Below, one piece after another: positions 55,460-64,000 of a stretch of 64,000 nucleotides of DNA. Both the position numbers and the translations under genes were made by a program. Source of the stretch: an uncultured Croceitalea sp. (GTDB lineage: Bacteria > Bacteroidota > Bacteroidia > Flavobacteriales > Flavobacteriaceae); the NCBI GenBank assembly GCA_947494805.1, contig CANLWK010000004.1:186001-250000 (forward strand), read 5' to 3'. Numbering within the stretch: the stretch's first letter is position 1; each line of letters starts with the position of its first letter. The notes beneath the pieces are model-generated. The model was not told where the DNA came from, ran no database searches, and saw only the letters and a list, made by a program, of their open reading frames with translations.

Positions 55460-55462
55460 ATG

Positions 55463-56002
55463 CTATCTACTTACTAAATATACGGCATCTTCGCCATCGT
55501 TCTCTTGCCACATTACTTTAACCTTTTCATCGTTTATGGCATCTACCTGTCTACCCCTATAATTCGGTTGTATGGGTAAGTGCCGACTAAAGCGTCTGTC
55601 AATTAAGGTCAATAGTTCTATCTCTTGGGGTCTGCCAAAAGACTGTACGGCGGTCAATGCCGCTCGTATGCTTCTGCCAGTGTACAAAACATCATCAATA
55701 AAGACCACTTTTTTATTTTCGACCAAAAAATCAATTTTGGTTTGGTTTGCCTCTAGAATTTTATCACCCCGTCTAAAATCGTCTCTATAAAATGTAATAT
55801 CCAAAGAACCTAAATCTACATTTCTTACCTTGTATTCTTGCTGTAAAAGTTCGGTCAACCGTCGGGCTAAATAAATACCACGAGGTTGTAGGCCTATCAA
55901 AACAGTATTTGAAAAATCTAAGTGGTTTTCGAGCAATTGACAAGCCAAACGGTGCAGTATAATGTGAATTTCTTTGGCGGAAAGCAATACTCTTTGACTC
56001 AT
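55463..56002 (-). CDS. pyrR: Bifunctional pyr operon regulator / uracil phosphoribosyltransferase
   Basis: This 179-residue PyrR family protein binds PRPP through VVFIDDVLYTGRSIRAAL (about residues 98-115) and begins MSQRVLLSAKEIHIILHRLA. In Firmicutes it regulates pyr mRNA by binding a leader; here the leader after the -7 box is only about 22 bases, so RNA-based attenuation upstream of pyrR is unlikely, and the protein may act mainly as an enzyme or elsewhere. The open frame extends to 56104; I use the ATG at 56000-56002, which gives the family start. Confidence 0.93.
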   Translation of the reverse strand: MSQRVLLSAKEIHIILHRLACQLLENHLDFSNTVLIGLQPRGIYLARRLTELLQQEYKVRNVDLGSLDITFYRDDFRRGDKILEANQTKIDFLVENKKVVFIDDVLYTGRSIRAALTAVQSFGRPQEIELLTLIDRRFSRHLPIQPNYRGRQVDAINDEKVKVMWQENDGEDAVYLVSR

Positions 56003-56030
56003 GTGCGATACAAACGTCTCGTTCGAGCTA

Positions 56031-56038
56031 CAAAAGTA
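56031..56038 (-). promoter_or_regulatory. -7 element of pyrR-pyrB
   Basis: TACTTTTG on the minus strand matches TAnnTTTG exactly, between the rpsA terminator and the pyrR ATG. Predicted start near 56025, leaving a leader of about 22 bases. Confidence 0.5.
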
Positions 56039-56065
56039 AGCAATTCTACAGGTAACTCCATATAA

Positions 56066-56098
56066 AACAAAAAGCCCTTGATTTTCATCAAGGGCCTT
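56066..56098 (-). terminator. Terminator of rpsA
   Basis: GCCCTTGAT and ATCAAGGGC pair perfectly around a TTTTC/GAAA loop, and on the minus strand the stem runs into TTTTTGTTTT. It lies 20 to 55 bases after the rpsA stop. Confidence 0.88.
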
Positions 56099-56120
56099 GA
56101 ACAACTTTTAAATGGATGGC

Positions 56121-57983
56121 TTATTTCTTTTTGGCGTCGGCCTCCATTTTATCTTTTAGCGCTTGTAATTGCGAGTTAGCATCACCTAAAGTAGGTGCGG
56201 CTTCGTCAGCTGCAGCTGCCATTTTCTTTTTGGCAGTTCTTACGTTGCGTTCTTCTTGCTCTCTAAAGATAGCAGTATGGCTTGCCACAACTCGCTTGAA
56301 GTCTTTATTGAATTCAATAATCTTAAATTCAACTTCTTCACCTTTAGTAACTTTCTTACCATCTTCTTTTTCCATATGCCTTGATGGAATGAAACCAGTG
56401 ATATCTTCATTGAAAACAACTGTAGCACCTTTGTCAACAATATCAGATACGGCAGCTTTGTGGATGGTACCTTCTGCAAATTCAGTAGCATACTTATCCC
56501 AAGGATTCTCAGTGGTCTGTTTATGACCTAAGCTCAATTTTCTACCATCAACGTCCAATTCAAGAACCTCAACCTCCAGCGTATCACTTACGTTTACAAA
56601 CTCCGATGGGTGCTTAATTTTCTTGGTCCATGAAAGATCGGAAATATAGATCAGACCATCGATACCTTCTTCCATTTCAACAAACACACCAAAATTGGTA
56701 AAGTTTCTGACGATACCTTTGTGACGTGATCCTACAGGGTATTTAGAAGTAATATCAGTCCATGGGTCTGGTGTCAATTGCTTGATACCAAGTGACATTT
56801 TTCTATCTTCTCTATCTAGGGTCAATACAACAGCTTCAACCTCATCGCCAACTTTTACAAAGTCTTGTGCTGAACGTAAGTGCGTAGACCAAGACATTTC
56901 AGAAACGTGAATAAGACCTTCAACGCCTTCAGCAACTTCAATAAATGCACCGTAATCAGCAATAACGACTACTTTACCTTTTACTTTGTCACCAATTTTG
57001 ATTTCATCACCTAAGGCATCCCATGGGTGTTTCTCTAATTGTTTAAGGCCTAATTGGATTCTTGACTTGTTATCATCAAAATCAAGGATTACCACATTTA
57101 ACTTCTGGTCTAGTTCAACAACCTCGTTCGGGTGGTTGATTCGGCTCCAAGAAAGGTCGGTAATGTGAATAAGACCATCAACACCACCTAGGTCGATAAA
57201 GACACCGTATGATGTAACATTCTTAACAACACCTTCCAATACTTGACCTTTTTCAAGTTGACCGATAATCTCTTTCTTCTGCTCTTCGATATCAGCCTCA
57301 ATAAGTGCTTTGTGCGAAACTACAACGTTTTTGAACTCGTGGTTGATCTTCACCACTTTGAATTCCATCGTTTTACCAACATATTGGTCGTAATCGCGAA
57401 TTGGCTTCACATCAATCTGTGAACCTGGTAAGAAAGCTTCAATGCCAAAAACATCGACAATCATACCTCCTTTGGTTCTGCACTTAACAAAACCTGTTAC
57501 AATTTCCTCTTTATCATGGGCAGCGTTTACACGGTCCCAAGCCATGATAGTTCTCGCCTTTCTGTGCGAAAGTACCAACTGACCTGTTTTATCTTCTCTG
57601 ATATCGATAAGTACTTCTACTTTATCGCCAACTTTTAAATCAGGATTGTATCTAAATTCATTCAAAGAGATAACACCTTCAGACTTTGCATTAATGTCGA
57701 TGATGGCCTCTCTGTCCGTCATATGAACAACATGACCTTCAACAACCTCAGCATCTGCCGTGTCAACAAAGTTCTCTTCTACCAATGATTCAAATTCCTT
57801 AAGCTTTGTATCGTCTACACGCTCAATGCCCTCTTCATACTTGTCCCAATCAAAATTCTCTAAAAATTCTTTTGGGTCTTGTTTTGGGGTTTCTTCCTTT
57901 TTGGTTTCCACTACCTCTTGAAGTGTTTCGGTAGCTGTCTCTGAAGCTTCTGTCGCTTCAACTTGTTTTTTCTCTTCAGCCAT
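56121..57983 (-). CDS. rpsA: 30S ribosomal protein S1
   Basis: This 620-residue mRNA-binding ribosomal protein has an acidic Glu/Thr-rich extension (about 1-70) followed by six S1/OB-fold repeats. The last four are the clearest: GVVKNVTSYGVFIDLGGVDGLIHITDLSW, then ADYGAFIEVAEGVEGLIHVSEMSW, NFGVFVEMEEGIDGLIYISDLSW, and a divergent sixth near 520 (described by position). The C-terminal tail is Lys/Ala-rich. It precedes pyrR but is separated by a terminator. A 256-base gap leads to the divergent LysM gene. Confidence 0.96.
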   Translation of the reverse strand: MAEEKKQVEATEASETATETLQEVVETKKEETPKQDPKEFLENFDWDKYEEGIERVDDTKLKEFESLVEENFVDTADAEVVEGHVVHMTDREAIIDINAKSEGVISLNEFRYNPDLKVGDKVEVLIDIREDKTGQLVLSHRKARTIMAWDRVNAAHDKEEIVTGFVKCRTKGGMIVDVFGIEAFLPGSQIDVKPIRDYDQYVGKTMEFKVVKINHEFKNVVVSHKALIEADIEEQKKEIIGQLEKGQVLEGVVKNVTSYGVFIDLGGVDGLIHITDLSWSRINHPNEVVELDQKLNVVILDFDDNKSRIQLGLKQLEKHPWDALGDEIKIGDKVKGKVVVIADYGAFIEVAEGVEGLIHVSEMSWSTHLRSAQDFVKVGDEVEAVVLTLDREDRKMSLGIKQLTPDPWTDITSKYPVGSRHKGIVRNFTNFGVFVEMEEGIDGLIYISDLSWTKKIKHPSEFVNVSDTLEVEVLELDVDGRKLSLGHKQTTENPWDKYATEFAEGTIHKAAVSDIVDKGATVVFNEDITGFIPSRHMEKEDGKKVTKGEEVEFKIIEFNKDFKRVVASHTAIFREQEERNVRTAKKKMAAAADEAAPTLGDANSQLQALKDKMEADAKKK

Positions 57984-58239
57984 CTGCTGATTAAAATTTG
58001 TATTCTACAGTTTTACAAGAGTTAAACGATTACTATAGAAGTTGTTATCAGTATCTTTTGTTCCCTTTTTCCTCTTGTGTTCGTTAAAAAGGAGTGCAAA
58101 AATACAATTAATTATCTGTAATACAAACCTTTATTGTGATTACTACAAACCCCGTTCATTATTCAAAGAAAATTGATTTAAAATGTGACTTTTATAGCTA
58201 TATTGTTTCTTATTATTAACTACAAAAAAAACACGTATT

Positions 58240-58620
58240 ATGAGCGTAAAAGCAAAATATCAGGCAGTTCTGGACTTGGGTCAAGAATTAGGAATCAAAA
58301 ATGGTGACGTTTCAGAAGATGGAGGCGTATTGAAAATAAAAGGGGAAGCAAATACACCGTATGAGAAAAATGCCCTTTGGGACAAAATCAAAGAAATTGG
58401 TGGCGAAGGTGCTTCTGATATTAAAGCCAACATTAGTGTTTCTGATGATTCAGTATACCACAGACACACTGTTAAGAGCGGAGAGTCTTTAAGTAAAATT
58501 GCAAAGCACTATTATGGTGACGCCATGAAGTACAATAAAATATTTGATGCCAACACCAATATTTTAAAGAATCCTGATGTAATTCATCCTGACCAAGTTT
58601 TGGTCATTCCGAACATCTAA
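58240..58620 (+). CDS. BON-LysM protein, Kbp/YgaU-like
   Basis: This 126-residue protein combines an N-terminal BON-like domain ([32 protein letters not shown], about 4-70) and a C-terminal LysM domain ([36 protein letters not shown] to VLVIPNI). The arrangement matches E. coli Kbp (YgaU), a potassium-binding cytoplasmic protein. No signal peptide is present, so cytoplasmic action is likely despite the LysM domain. It stands alone, with a terminator directly after it. Confidence 0.88.
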   Translation: MSVKAKYQAVLDLGQELGIKNGDVSEDGGVLKIKGEANTPYEKNALWDKIKEIGGEGASDIKANISVSDDSVYHRHTVKSGESLSKIAKHYYGDAMKYNKIFDANTNILKNPDVIHPDQVLVIPNI

Positions 58621-58639
58621 GACTTGAACTAAAAGTTTG

Positions 58640-58676
58640 AAGGGTATCTTAACACATGTATATGGATACCCTTTTT
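58640..58676 (+). terminator. Terminator of the BON-LysM gene
   Basis: AGGGTATC (58641-58648) and GATACCCT (58665-58672) form a perfect stem followed by TTTTT. Confidence 0.85.
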
Positions 58677-58689
58677 CTATGGTAATAAG

Positions 58690-59379
58690 TTACGCAACCA
58701 TGATACGCAATGCGTAGTTATGGATCCGTTCAAATTGCTCTTTCAAACCCATATCACTGTTATCAAAAACAATGGCATCGTCCGCTTTTCGTAATGGCGA
58801 TACTTCACGGGTAGAATCAATATGATCGCGTTCCTGAACATTTTTCAGCACCTCATCAAAAGTAACCTGCTCACCTTTATCCAACAACTCCTTATAACGA
58901 CGATTTGCCCGGGCATCGGCAGATGCTGTCATAAATATTTTTAGTTCGGCGTCAGGAAAGACCACGGTGCCAATATCACGACCATCCATCACAATGCCTT
59001 TTTCGACTCCCATTTGCTGTTGCATGGCAACCAGCTTTTCACGTACTTCTTTCACAGTGGCAACTGGACTGACCCATTTTGAAACCGCCATGGTTCTAAT
59101 CTCAGTCTCAACGTTTTTACCGTTCAAACGTATTTCTGACTTACCAGAGTTTGGGTTGAGTTCAAAGTTTAGATCAATGGTATCAAGTGCACCTATCAGA
59201 GCACGTTTATCAAGGGCTTCTTCAGAAACAAAATTCTCAAGTAGTGCATATAGCGTTACCGCCCTATACATAGCACCAGTGTCGACATAAACATAGTTTA
59301 AAGCCGTTGCCAACTGTTTTGCAATTGTACTTTTTCCTGTGGAGGAAAAACCATCTATGGCAATAGTAATCCTTTTCAT
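58690..59379 (-). CDS. cmk: Cytidylate kinase
   Basis: This 229-residue kinase phosphorylates CMP and dCMP with ATP. The P-loop is IAIDGFSSTGKSTIAKQLA at the N-terminus, DTGAMYRAVTLYAL binds the nucleotide, and MDGRDIGTVVFPDAELKIFMTASADARANRRYKEL (about 130-165) holds the Asp-Gly-Arg-Asp and lid. It lies 56 bases downstream of lon on the same strand. Confidence 0.96.
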   Translation of the reverse strand: MKRITIAIDGFSSTGKSTIAKQLATALNYVYVDTGAMYRAVTLYALLENFVSEEALDKRALIGALDTIDLNFELNPNSGKSEIRLNGKNVETEIRTMAVSKWVSPVATVKEVREKLVAMQQQMGVEKGIVMDGRDIGTVVFPDAELKIFMTASADARANRRYKELLDKGEQVTFDEVLKNVQERDHIDSTREVSPLRKADDAIVFDNSDMGLKEQFERIHNYALRIMVA

Positions 59380-59435
59380 TTAAGCGAAGTTAAGCAGAAA
59401 TAATACGTTGTCTGGCTCAAATTGACCAACATTCA

Positions 59436-61886
59436 TTATAGTTTTTTTGCGTTTTTTACTTTCTGTTTGGTGACAGCCAATTCAATAACCTCGCTCATAT
59501 CTGAAACATAATGGAATGTCAGTCCTTTCAAATAATCTTCCTTGATTTCTTGAATATCTTTTCGGTTGTCTTCACAAAGAATGATTTCTTTGATACGGGC
59601 CCGCTTGGCCGCCAAGATTTTCTCTTTGATTCCGCCAACGGGTAATACTTTGCCACGTAAAGTAATCTCACCGGTCATAGCCAAACTCTTTTTGACCTTG
59701 CGCTGGGTAAACAAAGAAACCAATGAGGTCAACATTGTGATTCCTGCACTTGGCCCATCTTTTGGCGTTGCACCTTCAGGAACATGGATGTGTACATTAT
59801 ACTTTTCGAATACATCTGGATTGATTCCGAAAATCTCCGCATTCGACTTAATGTATTCCATGGCTATCGTGGCAGATTCTTTCATAACCTTACCCAAATT
59901 TCCAGTAATGTTTAACGTGCCTTTTCCTTTCGACAGAATAGACTCTATGAAAAGAATGTCTCCCCCGACACTTGTCCATGCCAATCCGGTAACTACGCCG
60001 GCAACATCATTGTTTTCATACTTGTCACGCTCTAAACGTGCCGGTCCTAAAATTTTCTCTACATCGTCATTTGTTACTTTGACATTATATGCTTCTTCGG
60101 TTGCAATGTTTTTTGCAGCATAGCGAACCATTTTTGCCAATTGCTTTTCCAATGATCGCACGCCTGATTCCCTGGTGTAACCTTCAACAATTTTTTCAAG
60201 TTGCGGTTTGCCAATTTTCAAATCTTTGGCAGAGAGTCCATGCTCTTTTAGCTGCTTTGGCAATAGATGCTTTTTGGCAATTTCTACTTTCTCTTCAATA
60301 GTATACCCTGTAACATTGATAATCTCCATCCGGTCACGAAGTGCAGGCTGAATAGTTCCTAGGTTATTTGCTGTCGCTATGAACATTACTTTAGAAAGGT
60401 CATACCCCATTTCTAAGAAATTATCATAGAACTCACTGTTCTGTTCAGGATCTAAAACCTCGAGCATTGCCGATGATGGATCACCTTGATGACTATTCGA
60501 CAACTTATCAATTTCATCTAAAATAAATACCGGATTAGAAGTGCCTGCCTTTTTAACACTTTGAATGATTCTACCCGGCATTGCACCAATGTAAGTTTTA
60601 CGGTGACCACGTATTTCGGCTTCATCACGGAGTCCGCCCAATGACATGCGCACATACTCTCGGCCCAAAGCCTCTGCCACAGATTTACCCAACGAAGTCT
60701 TACCAACTCCAGGAGGGCCGTACAAACATAAAATTGGGGACTTCATATCGTTACGGAGTTTTAGCACGGCTAGATATTCAACGATTCTTCGTTTTACATC
60801 TTCTAAACCGTAATGGTCCCTATCCAATATTTTTTCAGCTCGTTTGAGGTCAAATTTGTCTTTTGAAAATTCTTCCCAAGGAAGCTCCAAAAACAGATCC
60901 AAATAATTACGTTGGATGGAATATTCCGCTACCTGCGGATTCATACGCTGCATTTTAGCCAATTCTTTTTCAAAGTGCATTGCCACTTTTTCGCTCCATT
61001 TCTTCGTCTTGGCCTTTTCTTTCATTTCATCAACCTCTTCTTCATAAGAGATGCCACCCAATTCTTCTTGGATAGTTTTCATCTGTTGATGCAAAAAGTA
61101 CTCACGCTGTTGCTGATCCATATCTGAGCGAACCTTAGACTGAATGTCATTTTTCAGTTCCAGTTTTTGAAGCTCAAGATTCATATACTTCAAGGTGGCC
61201 AAAGCACGATCTTGCAAATCAGGAATCTCTAATAAATGCTGTTTCTCTGCCATGCCCAAATTCAGGTTTGACGAAACAAAATTTATCAAGAACGAATTGC
61301 TCTGAATATTTTTGATTGCAAAAGTGGCTTCTGTAGGTATACTGGGGTTATCCTTGATAATCTTGTAGGCCAAATCTTTTATCGATTCAATAATGGCCAA
61401 AAACTCTTCATCATCTTTATCAGGTCTTGTTTCCTCAGCTTCACGAATAGTGGCCGTCATATATGGGTCTTCGGTAAGTACTTGGGCAATTTCAAACCGT
61501 TTTTTTCCTTGAATGATTACAGTGGTATTGCCATCGGGCATTTGAAGTACACGAAGAATACGGGCCACTGTGCCCGTAGTATTGATATCTTTTATGCCAG
61601 GGTTTTCAATTTCTTCATCTTTCTGTGAGACAACCCCAATGGTCTTGGTACCATTGTTCGCATCTTTTATCAAATTGATTGACTTGTCCCTGCCCGCTGT
61701 AATCGGAATTACCACACCTGGAAACAAAACCGTGTTGCGCAGGGGTAAAACGGGTAATGTTTCTGGTAGGCTCTCATTGTTCATCTCCTCTTCATCTTCA
61801 GGCGTCAACAGCGGAATCAATTCAGCATCCTCATCGATTCCTTGTAAAGACATATTGTCAAGATTAGTAAATTTTACATTTCCCAT
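59436..61886 (-). CDS. lon: ATP-dependent protease La (Lon)
   Basis: This 816-residue cytoplasmic AAA+ protease has an N-terminal substrate domain ([19 protein letters not shown], about 45-65), AAA Walker [16 protein letters not shown] (about 385), and a Ser-Lys protease domain. The catalytic Ser is in [11 protein letters not shown] (about 709) and the Lys in [13 protein letters not shown] (about 750). The frame opens at 61904, but I prefer the ATG at 61884-61886 because [15 protein letters not shown] fits homologues better. It is upstream of cmk and divergent from the sigma factor gene. Confidence 0.95.
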   Translation of the reverse strand: MGNVKFTNLDNMSLQGIDEDAELIPLLTPEDEEEMNNESLPETLPVLPLRNTVLFPGVVIPITAGRDKSINLIKDANNGTKTIGVVSQKDEEIENPGIKDINTTGTVARILRVLQMPDGNTTVIIQGKKRFEIAQVLTEDPYMTATIREAEETRPDKDDEEFLAIIESIKDLAYKIIKDNPSIPTEATFAIKNIQSNSFLINFVSSNLNLGMAEKQHLLEIPDLQDRALATLKYMNLELQKLELKNDIQSKVRSDMDQQQREYFLHQQMKTIQEELGGISYEEEVDEMKEKAKTKKWSEKVAMHFEKELAKMQRMNPQVAEYSIQRNYLDLFLELPWEEFSKDKFDLKRAEKILDRDHYGLEDVKRRIVEYLAVLKLRNDMKSPILCLYGPPGVGKTSLGKSVAEALGREYVRMSLGGLRDEAEIRGHRKTYIGAMPGRIIQSVKKAGTSNPVFILDEIDKLSNSHQGDPSSAMLEVLDPEQNSEFYDNFLEMGYDLSKVMFIATANNLGTIQPALRDRMEIINVTGYTIEEKVEIAKKHLLPKQLKEHGLSAKDLKIGKPQLEKIVEGYTRESGVRSLEKQLAKMVRYAAKNIATEEAYNVKVTNDDVEKILGPARLERDKYENNDVAGVVTGLAWTSVGGDILFIESILSKGKGTLNITGNLGKVMKESATIAMEYIKSNAEIFGINPDVFEKYNVHIHVPEGATPKDGPSAGITMLTSLVSLFTQRKVKKSLAMTGEITLRGKVLPVGGIKEKILAAKRARIKEIILCEDNRKDIQEIKEDYLKGLTFHYVSDMSEVIELAVTKQKVKNAKKL

Positions 61887-62029
61887 ATGATATATTTCGG
61901 TCATTCTGTCATCAAAAGACAGTAGCTTTTATTTGATTCTAACTAGATATTATCTGTATCTCCCTTTGTAAATAGGGGCTGTAACAAATTTCAATCCTCT
62001 ATTTTCTTCTATAATGCAATACGTATGCC

Positions 62030-62665
62030 ATGCATTTCCAAAAAAAAATAATAAAAAGTGTAACAATTGATAATTTGCAACATCTATACTACAAATCAAT
62101 CAACTTTTTGAGCCAACATAGTGAACATACCGACACACTCGTACAATTGTGTCTCGAAGGAAAACAGAGTGCGCAGTTAGCCCTTTACAACAAGTATTAC
62201 AAAGCAATGTACAATATTGCCCTACGAATTGTAAAACATACTGCAGAAGCTGAAGATATTATGCAAGAGTCGTTCTTAAACGCGTTTACGAAACTGCATA
62301 CTTTCAAAGGCGAAGTAACATTCGGGGCCTGGTTAAAAAGAATTGTTGTCAACAACAGTATTTATCACTACAGAAAGCAGCAAAAAAACAGTGCTGTTGA
62401 TTTTGAAGAAGTTATGTACAAGGTCGAAGATAATGACGGAGTTGTACTGAACGAAAATGGTTATACAGAACTGAAGGCTCAAAAAGTGATGGATACCATG
62501 AAAAGTTTAAAAGACAATTACAGAGTTTCTTTGACCTTACATTTAATCGAAGGGTACGACTATGAAGAGATAAGTGAGATCATGAATATCAGCTACGCAA
62601 ATTGTAGAACAACAATTTCAAGAGCTAAAGAGAGTTTAAGAAAAAAATTGACCGTAAGTATTTAA
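62030..62665 (+). CDS. ECF-type RNA polymerase sigma factor
   Basis: This sigma-70 family regulator (up to 211 residues) has region 2 NKYYKAMYNIALRIVKHTAEAEDIMQESFLNAFTKL and region 4 LIEGYDYEEISEIMNISYANCRTTISRAKESLRKKL (described by position, about 145-205). Relatives usually start near SQHSEHTDTLVQLC, so the true start may be the TTG at 62108 (185 residues) instead of the ATG at 62030. It is followed, two bases on, by an anti-sigma-like membrane protein, which suggests control by that partner. Confidence 0.9.
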   Translation: MHFQKKIIKSVTIDNLQHLYYKSINFLSQHSEHTDTLVQLCLEGKQSAQLALYNKYYKAMYNIALRIVKHTAEAEDIMQESFLNAFTKLHTFKGEVTFGAWLKRIVVNNSIYHYRKQQKNSAVDFEEVMYKVEDNDGVVLNENGYTELKAQKVMDTMKSLKDNYRVSLTLHLIEGYDYEEISEIMNISYANCRTTISRAKESLRKKLTVSI

Positions 62666-62667
62666 TT

Positions 62668-63231
62668 ATGAATAAGAAAGATAACATAGATGAACTATTT
62701 GAAAGGTTGCAAGGCGGTTTTGACCTTGAGAACCCTGCAGATGGCCATCAAGAACGGTTTTTAGATAAGCTGAACAGTTCAACAGGCGTTGTCACTTTGC
62801 AAAAGAAAAAAACAAGCTGGTGGAAACCCTTATCCATAGCAGCCTCAATAGCGCTGGTATGTGTTTTAGGATTGCAAGTATATAATGGCCAACCCAACAT
62901 TAAAGAGAGGGTCGTCGAAATTTCACCCGAGGTTTCAAAAACCGAATTTTATTTTGCCAGTTTGATTGAGGAACAAGTGGAGCTTCTAAAAGATGAGAAA
63001 TCACCTGAAACCGCAAAATTGGTAGATGATACCCTTTCACAACTAAATAATTTAGAAGAAGATTACAAGGTCCTTGAGCAAGAACTCGTAGATGGTGGCG
63101 ACAGCAAATTGATTATGAACGCCATGATAACCAACTTTCAAACTAGAATCGATTTATTAAAAGAAGTACTGACCACAGTAGAAACCATAAAAAACCTAAA
63201 AAATCAAGATGATGCGAACTTTACTATATAA
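62668..63231 (+). CDS. Anti-sigma factor-like membrane protein
   Basis: This 187-residue protein has an N-terminal cytoplasmic part (about 1-50), a single membrane helix at PLSIAASIALVCVLGLQVY (about 54-73) and a C-terminal periplasmic coiled-coil stretch (EEQVELLKDEKSPETAKLVDDTLSQLNNLEEDYKVLEQELV). The topology and position right after an ECF sigma gene make it the likely partner that holds the sigma factor at the membrane. No zinc-type anti-sigma motif is seen. The gene overlaps the next one by about 20 bases. Confidence 0.78.
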   Translation: MNKKDNIDELFERLQGGFDLENPADGHQERFLDKLNSSTGVVTLQKKKTSWWKPLSIAASIALVCVLGLQVYNGQPNIKERVVEISPEVSKTEFYFASLIEEQVELLKDEKSPETAKLVDDTLSQLNNLEEDYKVLEQELVDGGDSKLIMNAMITNFQTRIDLLKEVLTTVETIKNLKNQDDANFTI

Positions 63232-64000
63232 GTGTTTAACCCTTACCCTATTACTGGTGTGCTTTACAGCCACCGCCGGAGATAACGGAGGGGGAAGAAA
63301 AGGAAAAGGAAAATACACCAAGGAGAAAACCATAAAAAAAGAATTCAACGTAAATTCAGACGCGCTGCTAAAGGTAAAAAACAGCTATGGTAATCTAAAC
63401 ATCACTTCTTGGGACCAGGACAACGTTATGATAGAAGTGCATATTATAACCAACGGCAATAATGAGGATAAAGTAAAAGACCGATTGAATGAAATCAATG
63501 TCGATTTTGAAAACAGCAGTAGTCTGGTATCTGCAATGACCCGCTTTGGTGATCGTGGACGTAACTGGGGCTGGAACTGGGGCAAGCGTAATAATGTTAG
63601 TGTAAAAGTCAATTACACCATAAAACTACCTGTGAAGAACAGTGTACATCTAAGCAACGATTACGGCAATATCTACTTGAATCGCATCGATGGTCACGCC
63701 AAAATCAGTTGTGATTATGGTAAAATTGAAGTAGGTGAATTGCGTGGACGAAACAATGAATTGAGTTTTGATTACACTTCACGTTCCACATTTGAGTATA
63801 TTAACAGTGCAAAAATCTCAGCTGATTATTCTGGTTTTACGATTGAAAAAGCTGGTGATTTAACGGTAAGTGCAGATTATACCAATTCGGTAGTCAAAGA
63901 AATGGGGAATCTGGTCTATAGTTCTGACTACGGCTCTATGGAAGTTGGCAGTGTTCAAAATGTATCCGGCAACGGAGATTATATCGGAATCAAACTTGGT
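63209..64000 (+). CDS. DUF4097-type exported beta-repeat protein (3' end outside window)
   Basis: 264 codons are present, cut by the right edge. After a signal peptide (RTLLYKCLTLTLLLVCFTATAG) comes a Gly/Lys-rich stretch, then repeated short beta units: LLKVKNSYGNLNITSWD, VHLSNDYGNIYLNRIDGHAKISCDYGKIEVGEL, KISADYSGFTIEKAGDLTVSADY and LVYSSDYGSMEVGSV. This ladder, with DYG/DYS at each turn, is typical of DUF4097/head-GIN beta-helix proteins. It starts inside the previous gene (ATG at 63209 or 63212) and is probably in the sigma/anti-sigma operon. Confidence 0.82.
   Translation, partial: MMRTLLYKCLTLTLLLVCFTATAGDNGGGRKGKGKYTKEKTIKKEFNVNSDALLKVKNSYGNLNITSWDQDNVMIEVHIITNGNNEDKVKDRLNEINVDFENSSSLVSAMTRFGDRGRNWGWNWGKRNNVSVKVNYTIKLPVKNSVHLSNDYGNIYLNRIDGHAKISCDYGKIEVGELRGRNNELSFDYTSRSTFEYINSAKISADYSGFTIEKAGDLTVSADYTNSVVKEMGNLVYSSDYGSMEVGSVQNVSGNGDYIGIKLG

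Noticed and set aside
56003-56120. PyrR-type RNA attenuator upstream of pyrR
   Set aside because: The hairpin at 56066-56098 is the rpsA terminator, and a perfect -7 box lies between it and pyrR, leaving too short a leader.

Overview
The window reads as chromosome of a marine-type member of the Flavobacteriaceae (Bacteroidetes). Supporting signs: AT-rich DNA, promoters of the Bacteroidetes type (TTTG or TTG, about 17-21 bases, then TAnnTTTG), a SusC-type remnant, many lipoproteins with a Cys-Ser/Asn-Asp-Asp start, DUF3822 next to rsmD, a type A RNase P RNA, and membrane-anchored AraC regulators. I cannot name the genus from the sequence alone.

Layout. 1-7.2 kb: gyrA (cut by the left edge), clpC and nnrDE. 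7.2-16.1 kb: an amino-acid block led by a threonine operon (thrA-thrB-thrC) that carries a Thr-rich leader peptide and shares a palindromic divergent promoter with nnrDE. It continues with gcvT, glsA, a dehydratase, a pterin dehydratase and yebC. 16.2-30.8 kb is the accessory part: a frameshifted SusC-type remnant, three AraC-type regulators, and an array of four paralogous surface lipoproteins. These combine 1 to 5 copies of an Ig-like repeat with 9 to 14 leucine-rich repeats, and two further exported proteins follow them. 32.2-37.4 kb: a minus-strand operon with plsC, kdnB-like, HAD, kdsB, DUF4126 and a RecD-like helicase gene. 37.5-42.4 kb: DUF3822/rsmD, a lipoprotein, RNase P RNA and dnaX.

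42.4-49.2 kb: a complete, tightly packed ebo operon (eboA to eboF, with a TMEM220-family gene at its end). This is a widespread cluster tied to metabolite transport or modification whose chemistry is unresolved. 49.3-54.0 kb: miaE-like, ppk1, sixA-like, pdxH and rnz. 54.2-58.0 kb: a STAS-like protein, pyrB, pyrR and rpsA. 58.2-64 kb: a BON-LysM protein, cmk, lon, and an ECF sigma / anti-sigma-like / DUF4097 trio cut by the right edge.

The points most worth following are the Thr-rich leader and its palindromic divergent promoter, the ebo operon (especially an EboF that lacks nearly all phosphodiesterase metal ligands), and the expanding Ig-like/LRR lipoprotein array. I found no tRNA, rRNA genes, CRISPR array, transposase or prophage.
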